Program-made: the position numbers and the translations under genes
In this document: positions 25,314-33,542 of the stretch, piece by piece
Position numbering within the stretch: position 1 is the stretch's first letter
How the letters are laid out: every line of letters starts with the position of its first letter
The notes under the pieces: model-generated
The model's database searches: none
What the model was told of the DNA's origin: nothing
The model's input: the letters and a program-made list of their open reading frames with translations, nothing else
Assembly (NCBI RefSeq): GCF_005281835.1
Contig: NZ_RZIS01000010.1
Location: 62,001 to 126,000 of the forward strand
Source of the DNA: Vibrio profundi
GTDB lineage: Bacteria > Pseudomonadota > Gammaproteobacteria > Enterobacterales > Vibrionaceae
Direction of reading: 5' to 3'
DNA: 64,000 bases

Positions 25314-27728
25314 ATGAGCGAAAAAGAAAACCCAAATGTTATAAAGTCTCATTTCAAGGCGAACGCTGGTGTAAAGGATATAGTTGGCCGTGGATTAATA
25401 TATAATGATAATGTGGCAATTATTGAATTAGTGAAGAACTCAAAAGATGCAGGATCACCATCTGTACATATTGAATTTAATAATATCAAACCTAAACCAA
25501 AAGATAATAACGACTCTAGTCTACCAGTAGAAATAACCACAAATAATATAGACTCGCCTTTATCTGAAATTATTATCAAAGACTCAGGAAAAGGAATGTC
25601 TTTGGATGACATAAAAGATAAGTGGTTAAATATTGCTTATTCAGAAAAGAAAAATAAATTTAAAAAAGCATATGCAGGAAATAAAGGTGTTGGTAGATTT
25701 AGTTGCGACAGATTAGGAAAGAGGCTTGAGCTGTATACAAAGTCATCAGAAGACACTTATTATAGTTTAATCATTGATTGGACTAGATTTGAAAATAAGG
25801 GTAAAAATGATGAAATATCTAGTGTTCCTTTGGTTATAAATAAAATAAATGAAGATGAGTTCTTAGAACATGCTGTTGATGCTGGTATAAAAACAGGAAC
25901 TATATTAAAAATAAAAGAACTTAGAAGTGAATGGAATGAAAAGAAACTTAATAACTTAATTAGTGAGTTAGAAAAGTTTTCACCATCTTTAGAGCATGGT
26001 TTTGAGATATTCACGTCATCAAATGAAAAATTCGATTCTTTAGGGGTTAAAAAGAAAGTTAATAATGGAATATTAGATAAATTAGAGTTTAAGACGACAT
26101 ATATAAAATCAAAAATTGAAAATGGATTACTCGAGACATCGTTATATTATCAAGGTCAGTTGATTTATAGTTATGAAGTTGAAAATCCATATGTAGAATT
26201 AGTTAAGGTAGATGTTGAAATACATTATTTAGATACTATATCGAAAGGATTTTTTACTAAGAAAATTGGTTTTAACCCTAACGCATATGGTTCAATATTT
26301 TTATATTATAATGGGTTTAGGATTTCACCTTATGGTAATGAAAAAAATGATTGGTTGAACTTAGATCAGAGAAAGTCACAAGGTGTATCAAGGCATTTAG
26401 GTACTCGTGATTTGTTTGGTAAAATAAATGTTACTGATAGTGAAGATCGGTTCAATGTAATTACTAGTCGTGAAGGGTTAGCTTTTGATGCGGCTTTCTT
26501 AGATCTAGTTGCTTATGATCACGAAGAAAAGACAACACTAAAGAATGGAATAAAGGAATATGGTTACGTTTCATCAATAGTTAGGCAGTTAGAGAGCTTT
26601 GTGGTTGATGGCCTAGATTGGAATAGACTTGTTGATAGGTTAGGTGAGAAAAAAACAGTCTCATATATTGACACGGATAGAGAGCCTGAACGATTTGTAA
26701 TAAAAGAGTTGTCAAGTAAGAAAATAGAACAGGCAATAAATAAAATAGCTCCCAATAGTTATAAAATAGAAAAAGATAATTTTTATATCAATGATGAATT
26801 AATTAAGGATATAAAAAAGGTTAACGATAATAAGTTTAACTCCTATATTGATAACTTTATAGAATTACTTTCTGAAGAAACGGTGGCAGATCTTCCTAAT
26901 AAAGAAAAACCTAAAGTTAAAGAAGTAATAAAACATCTTCAGCATCAAAGAGATATTGCTAAGTTAGAAACACAGCAGGCAGAAAGACTAGTTGATGAAG
27001 TAACAAAAGAAGTAATTATTGCAAAAGATAAATTAAGTCTAGAGAATAAGCGTAGTAGTTTACTGGAGGGTATGGTCGATCCTGCTAAAACACTTGATGG
27101 CTTAATTACTCACGTTATTCAGCAAATCTCAGGCGGAATTGAAAAGGATGCTAGATCTGTACTGAAAGCTTATTATGAAGACCCCTCATTTGTTACAAAA
27201 GAAGATTTGATTGAGGTTTTGGAACATGCGGTTGTCGATATATCAACAATAAAGGAAACAGCTAGTATTGCCTCCAAAGCTGCTTTCAATATTAAGGTTT
27301 CATCTGTGAAACAAGACCTGTTTGCCTATATGGAAGACTATATTAATAAGGTTGCTTCAAAAGATGGTCGCTGGGGTATTAATATTAAGTTTATTAATGA
27401 AGGTGGCTTTACGCATGAAGCTGTATTTAATCCCGCAGAAGCGAGTGTGTTATTTGTTAATTTGATAGATAATGCAAGAAAAGCGGGAGCAAAAGAGTTT
27501 GTTGTTATGTGTAATAATAAATTACTAAGCTTTATCGATGATGGTGTAGGATTCGATTTTGAACGATTGGAGCCTCAAGATTATATGAAAAAAGGTATAA
27601 CTACTACTGTGGAAGGGTCAGGGTTAGGTTTGTATCATTGTGCAATAATTGCAAAGAAAATAAAATCAAAACTAGAGATTAGTAATAATGATTCAAATGG
27701 TTCTAGAATTACATTGAGGTTTAACTAA
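25314..27728 (+). CDS. Dual-GHKL ATPase / histidine kinase-like protein
   Basis: This 804-residue protein has two GHKL ATP-binding folds. The N-terminal one is of the Hsp90/MutL/MORC type: IIELVKNSKDAG (Glu38, Asn42), IIKDSGKGM (Asp90) and GNKGVGRFS (122-130). A long middle region follows, with a coiled coil at about 545-590. The C-terminal fold is of the histidine-kinase type: NLIDNARKAGA (716-726), DDGVGFDFE (742-750) and GSGLGLYHC (768-776). It is preceded by a helix LITHVIQQISGGI that could carry the phosphoacceptor His. There is no membrane segment, so it senses something in the cytosol. The stop codon abuts the ATG of the receiver gene, its likely partner. Confidence 0.75.
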   Translation: MSEKENPNVIKSHFKANAGVKDIVGRGLIYNDNVAIIELVKNSKDAGSPSVHIEFNNIKPKPKDNNDSSLPVEITTNNIDSPLSEIIIKDSGKGMSLDDIKDKWLNIAYSEKKNKFKKAYAGNKGVGRFSCDRLGKRLELYTKSSEDTYYSLIIDWTRFENKGKNDEISSVPLVINKINEDEFLEHAVDAGIKTGTILKIKELRSEWNEKKLNNLISELEKFSPSLEHGFEIFTSSNEKFDSLGVKKKVNNGILDKLEFKTTYIKSKIENGLLETSLYYQGQLIYSYEVENPYVELVKVDVEIHYLDTISKGFFTKKIGFNPNAYGSIFLYYNGFRISPYGNEKNDWLNLDQRKSQGVSRHLGTRDLFGKINVTDSEDRFNVITSREGLAFDAAFLDLVAYDHEEKTTLKNGIKEYGYVSSIVRQLESFVVDGLDWNRLVDRLGEKKTVSYIDTDREPERFVIKELSSKKIEQAINKIAPNSYKIEKDNFYINDELIKDIKKVNDNKFNSYIDNFIELLSEETVADLPNKEKPKVKEVIKHLQHQRDIAKLETQQAERLVDEVTKEVIIAKDKLSLENKRSSLLEGMVDPAKTLDGLITHVIQQISGGIEKDARSVLKAYYEDPSFVTKEDLIEVLEHAVVDISTIKETASIASKAAFNIKVSSVKQDLFAYMEDYINKVASKDGRWGINIKFINEGGFTHEAVFNPAEASVLFVNLIDNARKAGAKEFVVMCNNKLLSFIDDGVGFDFERLEPQDYMKKGITTTVEGSGLGLYHCAIIAKKIKSKLEISNNDSNGSRITLRFN

Positions 27729-28667
27729 ATGAAAACAGAATATAATATTTTGTGGATCGATGACAACTTCAGACTCGTAAGAGGAGATGTTAGAAATCTA
27801 ACAACACACCTGAAAAAAGAAGAGATATCTCTAAATGTTATTGATTTTAATCCAGAGGCTGGAACTAAAATAACCGAAGAGCCTAAATTTATTTCTAGCT
27901 TTGAGCAGTATGAATTGGATTTTATTCTGGTTGATTATAATATGCCTGAACTAGATGGTGTTGAAGTCATTGCGCATGTAAGAAAAGTCCTAAATGATTA
28001 TCATACACCGATTGTTTTCTATTCTAATGAGGAAAACATAGACTTAACAGATCTTATTAATAATGAGAATAAAGGTGTGGCATTTGATGAGTATCTCGAT
28101 GGTGTGTTTTTCTGCCATCGAGATTATATCACTAGAAAAATGACCAATCTGATTGACTCTCAATTGAAGCGAGAAGGTAAAATAAGTGCTGTTAGAGGAA
28201 TGCTAATGGAGAAGGTCAGTGATATTGACGTATTAGTATTTGAGGTATTAAAAAAGTTGTCATTGGATGTTGATGAAAGTAAGCATAATAAGCTATCTAC
28301 TTTTATTAATGAAAAACTATCGAGGAGAGAAAGATCAGCAGGAAGAGTAGTTCAGGATGTAAGTGTAATGAATTACCCTGATATGATTAATTATATAGTT
28401 GAAAATCCAAGAATTACAGATAGTCACTTTAGATCTGAGCTGTTAAGAAAGGTTCTTGATAATATTGATAACAAAAAACAGCATGGTAACATTCTTTCAG
28501 ATTTTTATAATGTAAAAGATGGAAACCTTAGTCTTAACTGCTTTAGAAATCGTTATGCTCATCAGACAGAAGTTGAGCTTTCAGATATTCATACGCCAGA
28601 GAATTGCTTGCGTATTAAATCTGAATCTAAACGCCACAAGGAAAATCTTTCAGAATCAATATCTTAA
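27729..28667 (+). CDS. Receiver-domain protein with C-terminal HEPN-like motif
   Basis: This 312-residue protein starts with a receiver domain at about 1-145: acidic pair Asp11-Asp12 (ILWIDDN), phosphoacceptor Asp69 in FILVDYNMPELDG, and Ser99 in PIVFYSN. The usual lysine of the receiver is not obvious. The C-terminal half is helical and contains RNRYAH (Arg273 to His278), the R-x4-H pattern of HEPN ribonucleases, with no helix-turn-helix. It is therefore probably not a transcription factor. It directly follows the dual-GHKL kinase gene without a gap, so phosphorylation may control an RNA-cutting or toxin-like output. The HEPN assignment rests on one short motif and needs a structural comparison. 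Confidence 0.65.
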   Translation: MKTEYNILWIDDNFRLVRGDVRNLTTHLKKEEISLNVIDFNPEAGTKITEEPKFISSFEQYELDFILVDYNMPELDGVEVIAHVRKVLNDYHTPIVFYSNEENIDLTDLINNENKGVAFDEYLDGVFFCHRDYITRKMTNLIDSQLKREGKISAVRGMLMEKVSDIDVLVFEVLKKLSLDVDESKHNKLSTFINEKLSRRERSAGRVVQDVSVMNYPDMINYIVENPRITDSHFRSELLRKVLDNIDNKKQHGNILSDFYNVKDGNLSLNCFRNRYAHQTEVELSDIHTPENCLRIKSESKRHKENLSESIS

Positions 28668-28679
28668 GCGGAGTAGTAA

Positions 28680-29138
28680 GTGAGCAGTCAAAAGACAGTA
28701 ATTGTTGATTTAGACGGAACTTTAGCTTTAAACAAGCATAGAGCACATTACATTGACAAAAATAAAGTCGATAAAGTTGATTGGAGTTCTTACTTTCTAG
28801 CGTGCGATAAGGATGAACCCAATCAACCCGTGATTGAATCTGTAAATGCTTTAAAAAAACAAGGGTTTAATATACACATATTTTCGGCAAGAGGTGATAT
28901 TGCTAGAAATAAAACCGTTGATTGGCTTACAGCTAATAATGTTCAATATGATCATCTAACTATGAGAGAGATGGATACATTTACTCCAGATGAGGTTTTA
29001 AAACGGTTTTGGTTACTTGATTTATATCCGAACTATAAGCAAGACATATTATGTGTTTTTGACGATAGAAATAAAGTAGTCAGTATGTGGCGTGAAACTG
29101 GGTTAGTTTGCTTCCAGGTCGCAGAAGGTGATTTTTAA
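28680..29138 (+). CDS. HAD phosphatase, similar to the 3'-phosphatase domain of polynucleotide kinase
   Basis: This 152-residue protein starts at a GTG preceded by GCGGAG. HAD motifs are clear: motif I VIVDLDGTLAL (Asp nucleophile and Asp+2), motif II IFSARGD, and motif III/IV FDDRNKVVSMWRE. That last block and the overall length resemble the C-terminal 3'-phosphatase domain of T4 polynucleotide kinase, which removes phosphate from DNA or RNA 3' ends; the kinase half is absent. It is the last gene of the cargo operon, 12 bp after the receiver gene, and is followed by a strong terminator. A role in end-healing after nucleic acid cleavage is inference. Confidence 0.75.
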   Translation: MSSQKTVIVDLDGTLALNKHRAHYIDKNKVDKVDWSSYFLACDKDEPNQPVIESVNALKKQGFNIHIFSARGDIARNKTVDWLTANNVQYDHLTMREMDTFTPDEVLKRFWLLDLYPNYKQDILCVFDDRNKVVSMWRETGLVCFQVAEGDF

Positions 29139-29227
29139 TCATTTACGGCTAATAGATGAAAAACAAGCGTGCTTGGTTTCTCGATGGATGTCATAGTGTA
29201 CTTGGAGTCTGTCTACGCCTCTCTACT

Positions 29228-29272
29228 AAAAAGCCATACTTAGTCATAACGTAAGGTTAAGTATGGCTTTTT
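29228..29272. terminator. Bidirectional terminator after the cargo operon
   Basis: AAAAAGCCATACTTA pairs with TAAGTATGGCTTTTT around a 15-nt loop. It lies between the convergent HAD phosphatase and serine recombinase genes, overlapping the 3' end of the latter. Confidence 0.88.
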
Positions 29273-29814
29273 AATCTATAGAATTTTGATTGATTCATAC
29301 CTACAAGACTGATAGCTTTAGTTTGGCTCATGCCTAACTCTATTAATGATTGTACTTTTTTGTACTCCTGCCACGATGAGTCAGATATTTGTTTTCCCTT
29401 ATACAGTCCTTCTTTTTTTGCTCGTTCGATTCCTATCCGCTGTTTTTCTAGCATCTCAGTTCTCTGCATCTCAGCTACAGCGGCTAGTGTTGTTAGCACA
29501 AGCTTCCCTGTACTAGATGTTACGTCGATACCGCCTAGTGTATGGATTATAAGTTTAATTTTTTGTTGATTCATCTTGTCACAAAATGCCAAGACATCTT
29601 GAGTGTTTCTTCCTAATCTGCTGATATCGTAGAAGACAACGGAGTCTCCTCTTCTTAACTTACTTAGCATCTTTGAAAACTCAGGGCGTTCTAAGTCTTT
29701 TCCTGAGAATTTGTCCTCATAGATTGCATCATAGCAATAAGAGCTTTTCAAAAAAACAGTCTGCTGCTGAACATTTTGCTCAACAGTCGATACTCGTGAA
29801 TAGATAAATTGCAT
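29257..29814 (-). CDS. Serine recombinase (resolvase/invertase family)
   Basis: This 185-residue protein has the resolvase catalytic domain with the nucleophile Ser9 in YSRVST, then FSGKDLERPEF, DISRLGRNTQDVL, and the block GIDVTSSTGKL. A helix-turn-helix tail (LIELGMSQTKAISLVGMNQS) binds DNA. This is the length of Tn3-type resolvases and Gin/Hin invertases. In an element that already has a tyrosine integrase, it could resolve dimers or invert a segment, but I found no paired inverted sites around it. It is on the opposite strand to the cargo operon. Confidence 0.88.
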   Translation of the reverse strand: MQFIYSRVSTVEQNVQQQTVFLKSSYCYDAIYEDKFSGKDLERPEFSKMLSKLRRGDSVVFYDISRLGRNTQDVLAFCDKMNQQKIKLIIHTLGGIDVTSSTGKLVLTTLAAVAEMQRTEMLEKQRIGIERAKKEGLYKGKQISDSSWQEYKKVQSLIELGMSQTKAISLVGMNQSKFYRLKSHT

Positions 29815-29974
29815 CTTTATTTCCTTTAGTATGCTTTGAATCTAATCCTTCCAATACTGGTATCGTTTGAGCCTTTTAGTGTTCTTTATAAGACTATGTA
29901 GATATGATTCAAAAGTGGTATTACTAGGCTGTGCTTAAATAACACTAAGCACAGCTTAGTGATTTCAATAATTA

Positions 29975-30244
29975 CTAATGCTCATTAGTATGATCGTTCT
30001 TATCAGTTTTCTTATTCTTCTTTTCTGTAGAGCGGAAGAATTCATAAATAGTATTGTTCATATGAGATACAAACTTTGCTTCGTTATCTTCGGAAAGCAC
30101 TTCTTTATCAAATGCTTTTATCATGAAAGCTATATGCTCTAGGTATGGGTCACTTGTTCTATGCTTTGCATAGTACTCCCTCTTAAGTTTTAGAGTCAGT
30201 GCCATAATTTTTTTCAAGTTTTCTTCTCTATTATTAGACTTCAT
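29975..30244 (-). CDS. Hypothetical protein (89 aa), overlaps relaxase gene
   Basis: This 89-residue, charged, all-helical protein has many Lys and Glu and a Lys-rich tail (KKNKKTDKNDHTNEH). No motif was recognised. Its start overlaps the end of the relaxase gene by 11 bp on the same strand, so the two are translationally linked. Small accessory proteins that help a relaxase at its origin are often encoded like this, but nothing in the sequence shows it here. Confidence 0.6.
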   Translation of the reverse strand: MKSNNREENLKKIMALTLKLKREYYAKHRTSDPYLEHIAFMIKAFDKEVLSEDNEAKFVSHMNNTIYEFFRSTEKKNKKTDKNDHTNEH

Positions 30245-31370
30245 AATTATATTCTCTTTTATTTTTAGTTATTATTTTGCTTTTTCTGATTCTATCTATA
30301 AGTTTATCTTTGCTACTAATTTCATTTTTCAAAAGTTTTATTTCATTATCTTGTTCAAGTAGCTTTCTTTGATTGAGAATGTTCGCATTTCTAAGTTCGG
30401 ATTTGTTCTTTTCTTGCCCAAGGACAGTAGATTTTATGATTCTATTTTTTTCTTTTAATCTAGCTATCTTCTCAGAGTAGAACTTTATAGTTGCTTTATT
30501 TCCGAATCTCGCCTTTATAGCGCTTTCAGCGATGGCTTCTCGTTTTAATAATTGTTTAATTTTAACACTCAAATGCTTTTTGACTTTATTGATAGCTGCT
30601 TGCTCTGTTGCTAAATCTTGTTTAGTACCTTCAATAGCTGACTTTTGTTGTTCAAAATCATTCAATGAATCTCTAACACGAGTTGCTTCTGCTTTTCTTG
30701 CGTTATACTCAGATCTTGTTAGTCGTTGACGTTTTGCACCTAATCTAAGTAACCCAAATTTTTCTGAAACTTCTTTATGGTATTCATCCTGAAGCTTTCT
30801 ATAAGCTTTTTTGTACGCATCAAATTTTGCTTTCTTTCCCCCTGAAGTAGTTTGCCTTGCTAAAAAAGGCTCATGCACATACATCAAGTTTGCTTTTCCA
30901 TACTCTGTGGTGTCAGGAATGGTAATAACAAAGTGTAAGTGAGGATGGATAGGCTCACCTTCATCAAGGTGCAAGACCACCGAAAGTAAATTTTCCCCAT
31001 ACTTCGCAAGCAAATACTCTATATTTCTTTCTACCCATACTGATAATACATTTGTTTTGTTATTCAAATCAGATGTGTATATATCTGGGGGTAAGGAGCA
31101 AACTCCAGCAAGAGCGACTATAGCGTCTTTCCTCAATTTCCTTCCAAGTTTATCTCTCGCCTTATGTACTCTATTTTCTATTATTACATTTGCCTTTATT
31201 GCATCTACACCAAAAATAATTGTTGGTATTTTAGGTGTTGTGACATGAGAACATGCGTGTTCTTGTCGCATAAACTCTTTAGCAATAGAAATATAAGACT
31301 TTCTGTTTTGACTAGGAAGAAGGCTGTATGGTTCATAATGAATGAACTGATACATATTCTTTCTTACCAT
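30234..31370 (-). CDS. MobV/Pre-type relaxase
   Basis: This 378-residue protein has an N-terminal HUH relaxase domain at about 1-200. It contains the MobV-like metal-binding block VVLHLDEGEPIHPHLHFVI (His134; His142, His144, His146). The rest, about 205-370, is a long charged coiled coil (KKHLSVKIKQLLKREAIAES) of the kind used for oligomerisation. MobV relaxases nick one strand at oriT and pilot it into a recipient through a conjugation system supplied by another element. No coupling protein or type IV secretion gene is present, so the element is mobilisable and not self-transmissible. The upstream hairpins at 31,392-31,441 are an oriT candidate. Confidence 0.8.
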   Translation of the reverse strand: MVRKNMYQFIHYEPYSLLPSQNRKSYISIAKEFMRQEHACSHVTTPKIPTIIFGVDAIKANVIIENRVHKARDKLGRKLRKDAIVALAGVCSLPPDIYTSDLNNKTNVLSVWVERNIEYLLAKYGENLLSVVLHLDEGEPIHPHLHFVITIPDTTEYGKANLMYVHEPFLARQTTSGGKKAKFDAYKKAYRKLQDEYHKEVSEKFGLLRLGAKRQRLTRSEYNARKAEATRVRDSLNDFEQQKSAIEGTKQDLATEQAAINKVKKHLSVKIKQLLKREAIAESAIKARFGNKATIKFYSEKIARLKEKNRIIKSTVLGQEKNKSELRNANILNQRKLLEQDNEIKLLKNEISSKDKLIDRIRKSKIITKNKREYNYEV

Positions 31371-31391
31371 TTAAATTTATTTAAATCCGAT

Positions 31392-31441
31392 GCATATTAA
31401 ATTTTGGGAACCAAAATTGATATGCTTAGTCGGTCACTAAG
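31392..31441. other. Candidate origin (oriT or replication origin): paired hairpins
   Basis: Two neighbouring inverted repeats lie between the divergent relaxase and Rep genes. The first pairs GCATAT..AATTTTGG with CCAAAATT.ATATGC around GAA (31,392-31,425). The second pairs CTTAGT with ACTAAG around CGGTC (31,425-31,441). Nicking hairpins upstream of mob or rep genes look like this. Confidence 0.5.
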
Positions 31442-31529
31442 TGTATATATTTAATTTATCATCAGATTGAAATTAAAGTCAATATATTTCTTGATATTTG
31501 TTTTTCTGTAGTGATATATTAAAAATAAA

Positions 31530-32786
31530 ATGAAAAATATAATTGATAACAAATTAAGAGCTGTGAGATTTGTACGTTCTTCTAATTCTTCAATAAAAAA
31601 ATTTGGTTATACGTATTTCTATTCTGTAGTCAAAAGGATTTTAGAGAGAAATGATATATTTGAAAGCAGAATATTATCAAATAGTGTTAATGTAAATTTA
31701 TTAATTGAAGATCTCACTGTAATACTACCTGAGAAATTACTCAATCAATTGTGTTTGAGTGATTTGTTTCGTTCTGAAAAAATCAAATTGGCAGCTTTTA
31801 AAAAGCTATGCTCAAGAAAATATTTATCGAATAAATTTCTTCATTATGTGCAAGAAGTTGAGCAGCTATATGATATGAAAAACCGTCTGGTTGGTGGTAA
31901 GTATGCGCCTTATTTGTCCCATAGAGCAGTTAATCGAGTTCAAGAACAAGAAGACTCCAATAGAAAGTTCCTCTCTAACATGCTTCCCGAGTCAATGAGT
32001 GTAGATTCTTTCTTGAGCAAGCAAGAGAAAGCTAAAAATAACGCCTTTTATCAGCAGCTGAAAGCTCTTGAAGATATTTCTATAGAGCGTGACTATGATG
32101 TTGTCTTTATCACTGTTGTAGCTTCTGTAGAGCACCACAGCAACACCTATGATGGCGTGATGCATCATACTTGGAACGGTAGTAGTGTAAGAGATGTACA
32201 TGATAAATTCAGTCATCAGTTTAAACTGCATAGAAACTATCTTTATAGACGCAATATGAGCTTCAATATTGATAAGGCTTTCAATGTAAAAAGTGTTGAA
32301 CCTACAAAATCTGGGTGTCCTCATTATCATATTGCTGTTTTTTGCCATAAATCTCTGACGAGCTTGTACATTGACTCGTATAGAAAGTACTTTAAAAATG
32401 AATTTTCAAATTTTAAATTCAAACGTTTTAGTGCGAGTAAACTGGAACGAAAAATAGAACATAACCTATCATACGTAATCAACTATTTAGTTAAAGACTG
32501 CTTTTTGCTTGAGTCAACGCCAAATCCAGAAAAATGCAAGAGAGTGATATATTGGCGTAAATACAATAGAATTCGTGCATTTTCGGTATCAGGAATCAAA
32601 GGAAAATTCTCAGAGTACAAGAAAAGGTACAAAGAGAGAGTTTATCCTGATTCTGAATTTTATGAAAAATTAGATATAGGTAGATTCGTACCGAATCTAA
32701 GTTTCAAAATGTATTTGCTGATTGATGTTGATGCTATCCCTACGATATGTGGAAGTGAGTATTTTTCGTATTCACGACCCACGTAA
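31530..32786 (+). CDS. HUH replication initiator (two-tyrosine Rep type)
   Basis: This 418-residue protein has a C-terminal half typical of rolling-circle initiators. The HUH motif is CPHYHIAVFCH (His265, His267), and two candidate nucleophilic tyrosines sit four apart in LSYVINYLVKD (Tyr315, Tyr319), the Y-x3-Y pattern of phiX174 gpA and P2 A proteins. The block VIYWRKYNRIRAFSVSG is common in phage and filamentous-phage-like Rep proteins. The N-terminal 180 residues are unfamiliar. It is divergent from the relaxase gene, with about 160 bp between the starts that contain the hairpin pair. It suggests that the excised element replicates for a time. Confidence 0.75.
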   Translation: MKNIIDNKLRAVRFVRSSNSSIKKFGYTYFYSVVKRILERNDIFESRILSNSVNVNLLIEDLTVILPEKLLNQLCLSDLFRSEKIKLAAFKKLCSRKYLSNKFLHYVQEVEQLYDMKNRLVGGKYAPYLSHRAVNRVQEQEDSNRKFLSNMLPESMSVDSFLSKQEKAKNNAFYQQLKALEDISIERDYDVVFITVVASVEHHSNTYDGVMHHTWNGSSVRDVHDKFSHQFKLHRNYLYRRNMSFNIDKAFNVKSVEPTKSGCPHYHIAVFCHKSLTSLYIDSYRKYFKNEFSNFKFKRFSASKLERKIEHNLSYVINYLVKDCFLLESTPNPEKCKRVIYWRKYNRIRAFSVSGIKGKFSEYKKRYKERVYPDSEFYEKLDIGRFVPNLSFKMYLLIDVDAIPTICGSEYFSYSRPT

Positions 32787-33052
32787 GTAATGGGAATTTA
32801 ATAAATGCCACTTCTTGTGGTCTTTTTGCGTTGTTTTATTGGTTTTGTTTGAAATTCGACCGTACATTATACATTTTTATTGATTTGGGTAAATTGGATA
32901 ATTTAATTTATATTTTTCATTTATTGATTTTTAAAGAGCTTATACGTGATTGTTGTTTTTCTTTAAATTCATTTATATATAACTTTCTTTAAGTGAAATA
33001 ATGCTCGAAAGCATTATTCCATATATGTAAGAGTTATAATTATCAAATTGGG
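32787..33052. other. AT-rich intergenic region with a 9-bp hairpin
   Basis: This 266-bp gap between the convergent Rep and AlpA-like genes holds AATAATGCT pairing with AGCATTATT around CGAA (32,997-33,018). It may be a terminator or an origin-type hairpin. No gene was recognised. Confidence 0.45.
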
Positions 33053-33313
33053 CTAGGTGGATAAGATACAATGCTCACCCGAAAGTTTCTCTCTATACTG
33101 CATAATTTTCGTTACGGATTCTTTAGCATCTTTGTTCATTGATAGGTCGATGATATAAGCATCGATTTCATGCGATAGAAAGCCTACGCTGTTTGCGCCA
33201 AGGCTGATCGGAGGAGGGAATTCGCCTGAGTTTATCTTTCGGTGTAACGTACTTTTTGAAATTGAAACTCTCTTTAGTACGTCAGTTTTCTTTTCTATTT
33301 TTATGTTTTTCAT
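33053..33313 (-). CDS. AlpA-like DNA-binding regulator / excisionase
   Basis: This 86-residue protein has the winged helix of the AlpA/MerR-like family: LKRVSISKSTLHRKINSGEF, then PPPISLGANSVGFLSHEIDA. AlpA proteins of P4-type elements activate the integrase or act as excision directionality factors. It lies upstream of the integrase gene on the same strand, 230 bp away. It starts with an ATG preceded by AAGAG and AT-rich DNA. The regulation is inferred from position and family. Confidence 0.85.
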   Translation of the reverse strand: MKNIKIEKKTDVLKRVSISKSTLHRKINSGEFPPPISLGANSVGFLSHEIDAYIIDLSMNKDAKESVTKIMQYREKLSGEHCILST

Positions 33314-33382
33314 TTTAGTCTCTTATAAAAAGACAACAAACAAAATCAATACTCAGCGATCAGTGTCTAGATTGCACGGTAT

Positions 33383-33443
33383 TATTATTATTAATTTCAT
33401 TTATTATTATTAGAGACACGTATATTATCAATTTATTATTATT
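33383..33443. repeat. ATT-rich simple repeats upstream of alpA-like gene
   Basis: Runs of TTATTA units flank TTTCATT and lie inside a GTGTCT/AGACAC inverted pair starting near 33,363. This AT-rich region probably contains the promoter and operator of the regulator gene. Confidence 0.5.
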
Positions 33444-33542
33444 GTAAAGCTGATAAAATATTATTCGTTGTTGCTATGTTAGTAATATATTCACAGTATT
33501 GCTTGCTATGTGGAATGTCAATTTTTTCATGTCTTCGTTTGT

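Noticed and set aside
29257..29814. Invertible DNA switch driven by the serine recombinase
   Set aside because: I found no pair of inverted 20-30-bp sites flanking a promoter or gene near it.
33383..33443. CRISPR-like or iteron repeats in the ATT-rich stretch
   Set aside because: The repeats are simple trinucleotide runs without regular spacing or unique spacers.
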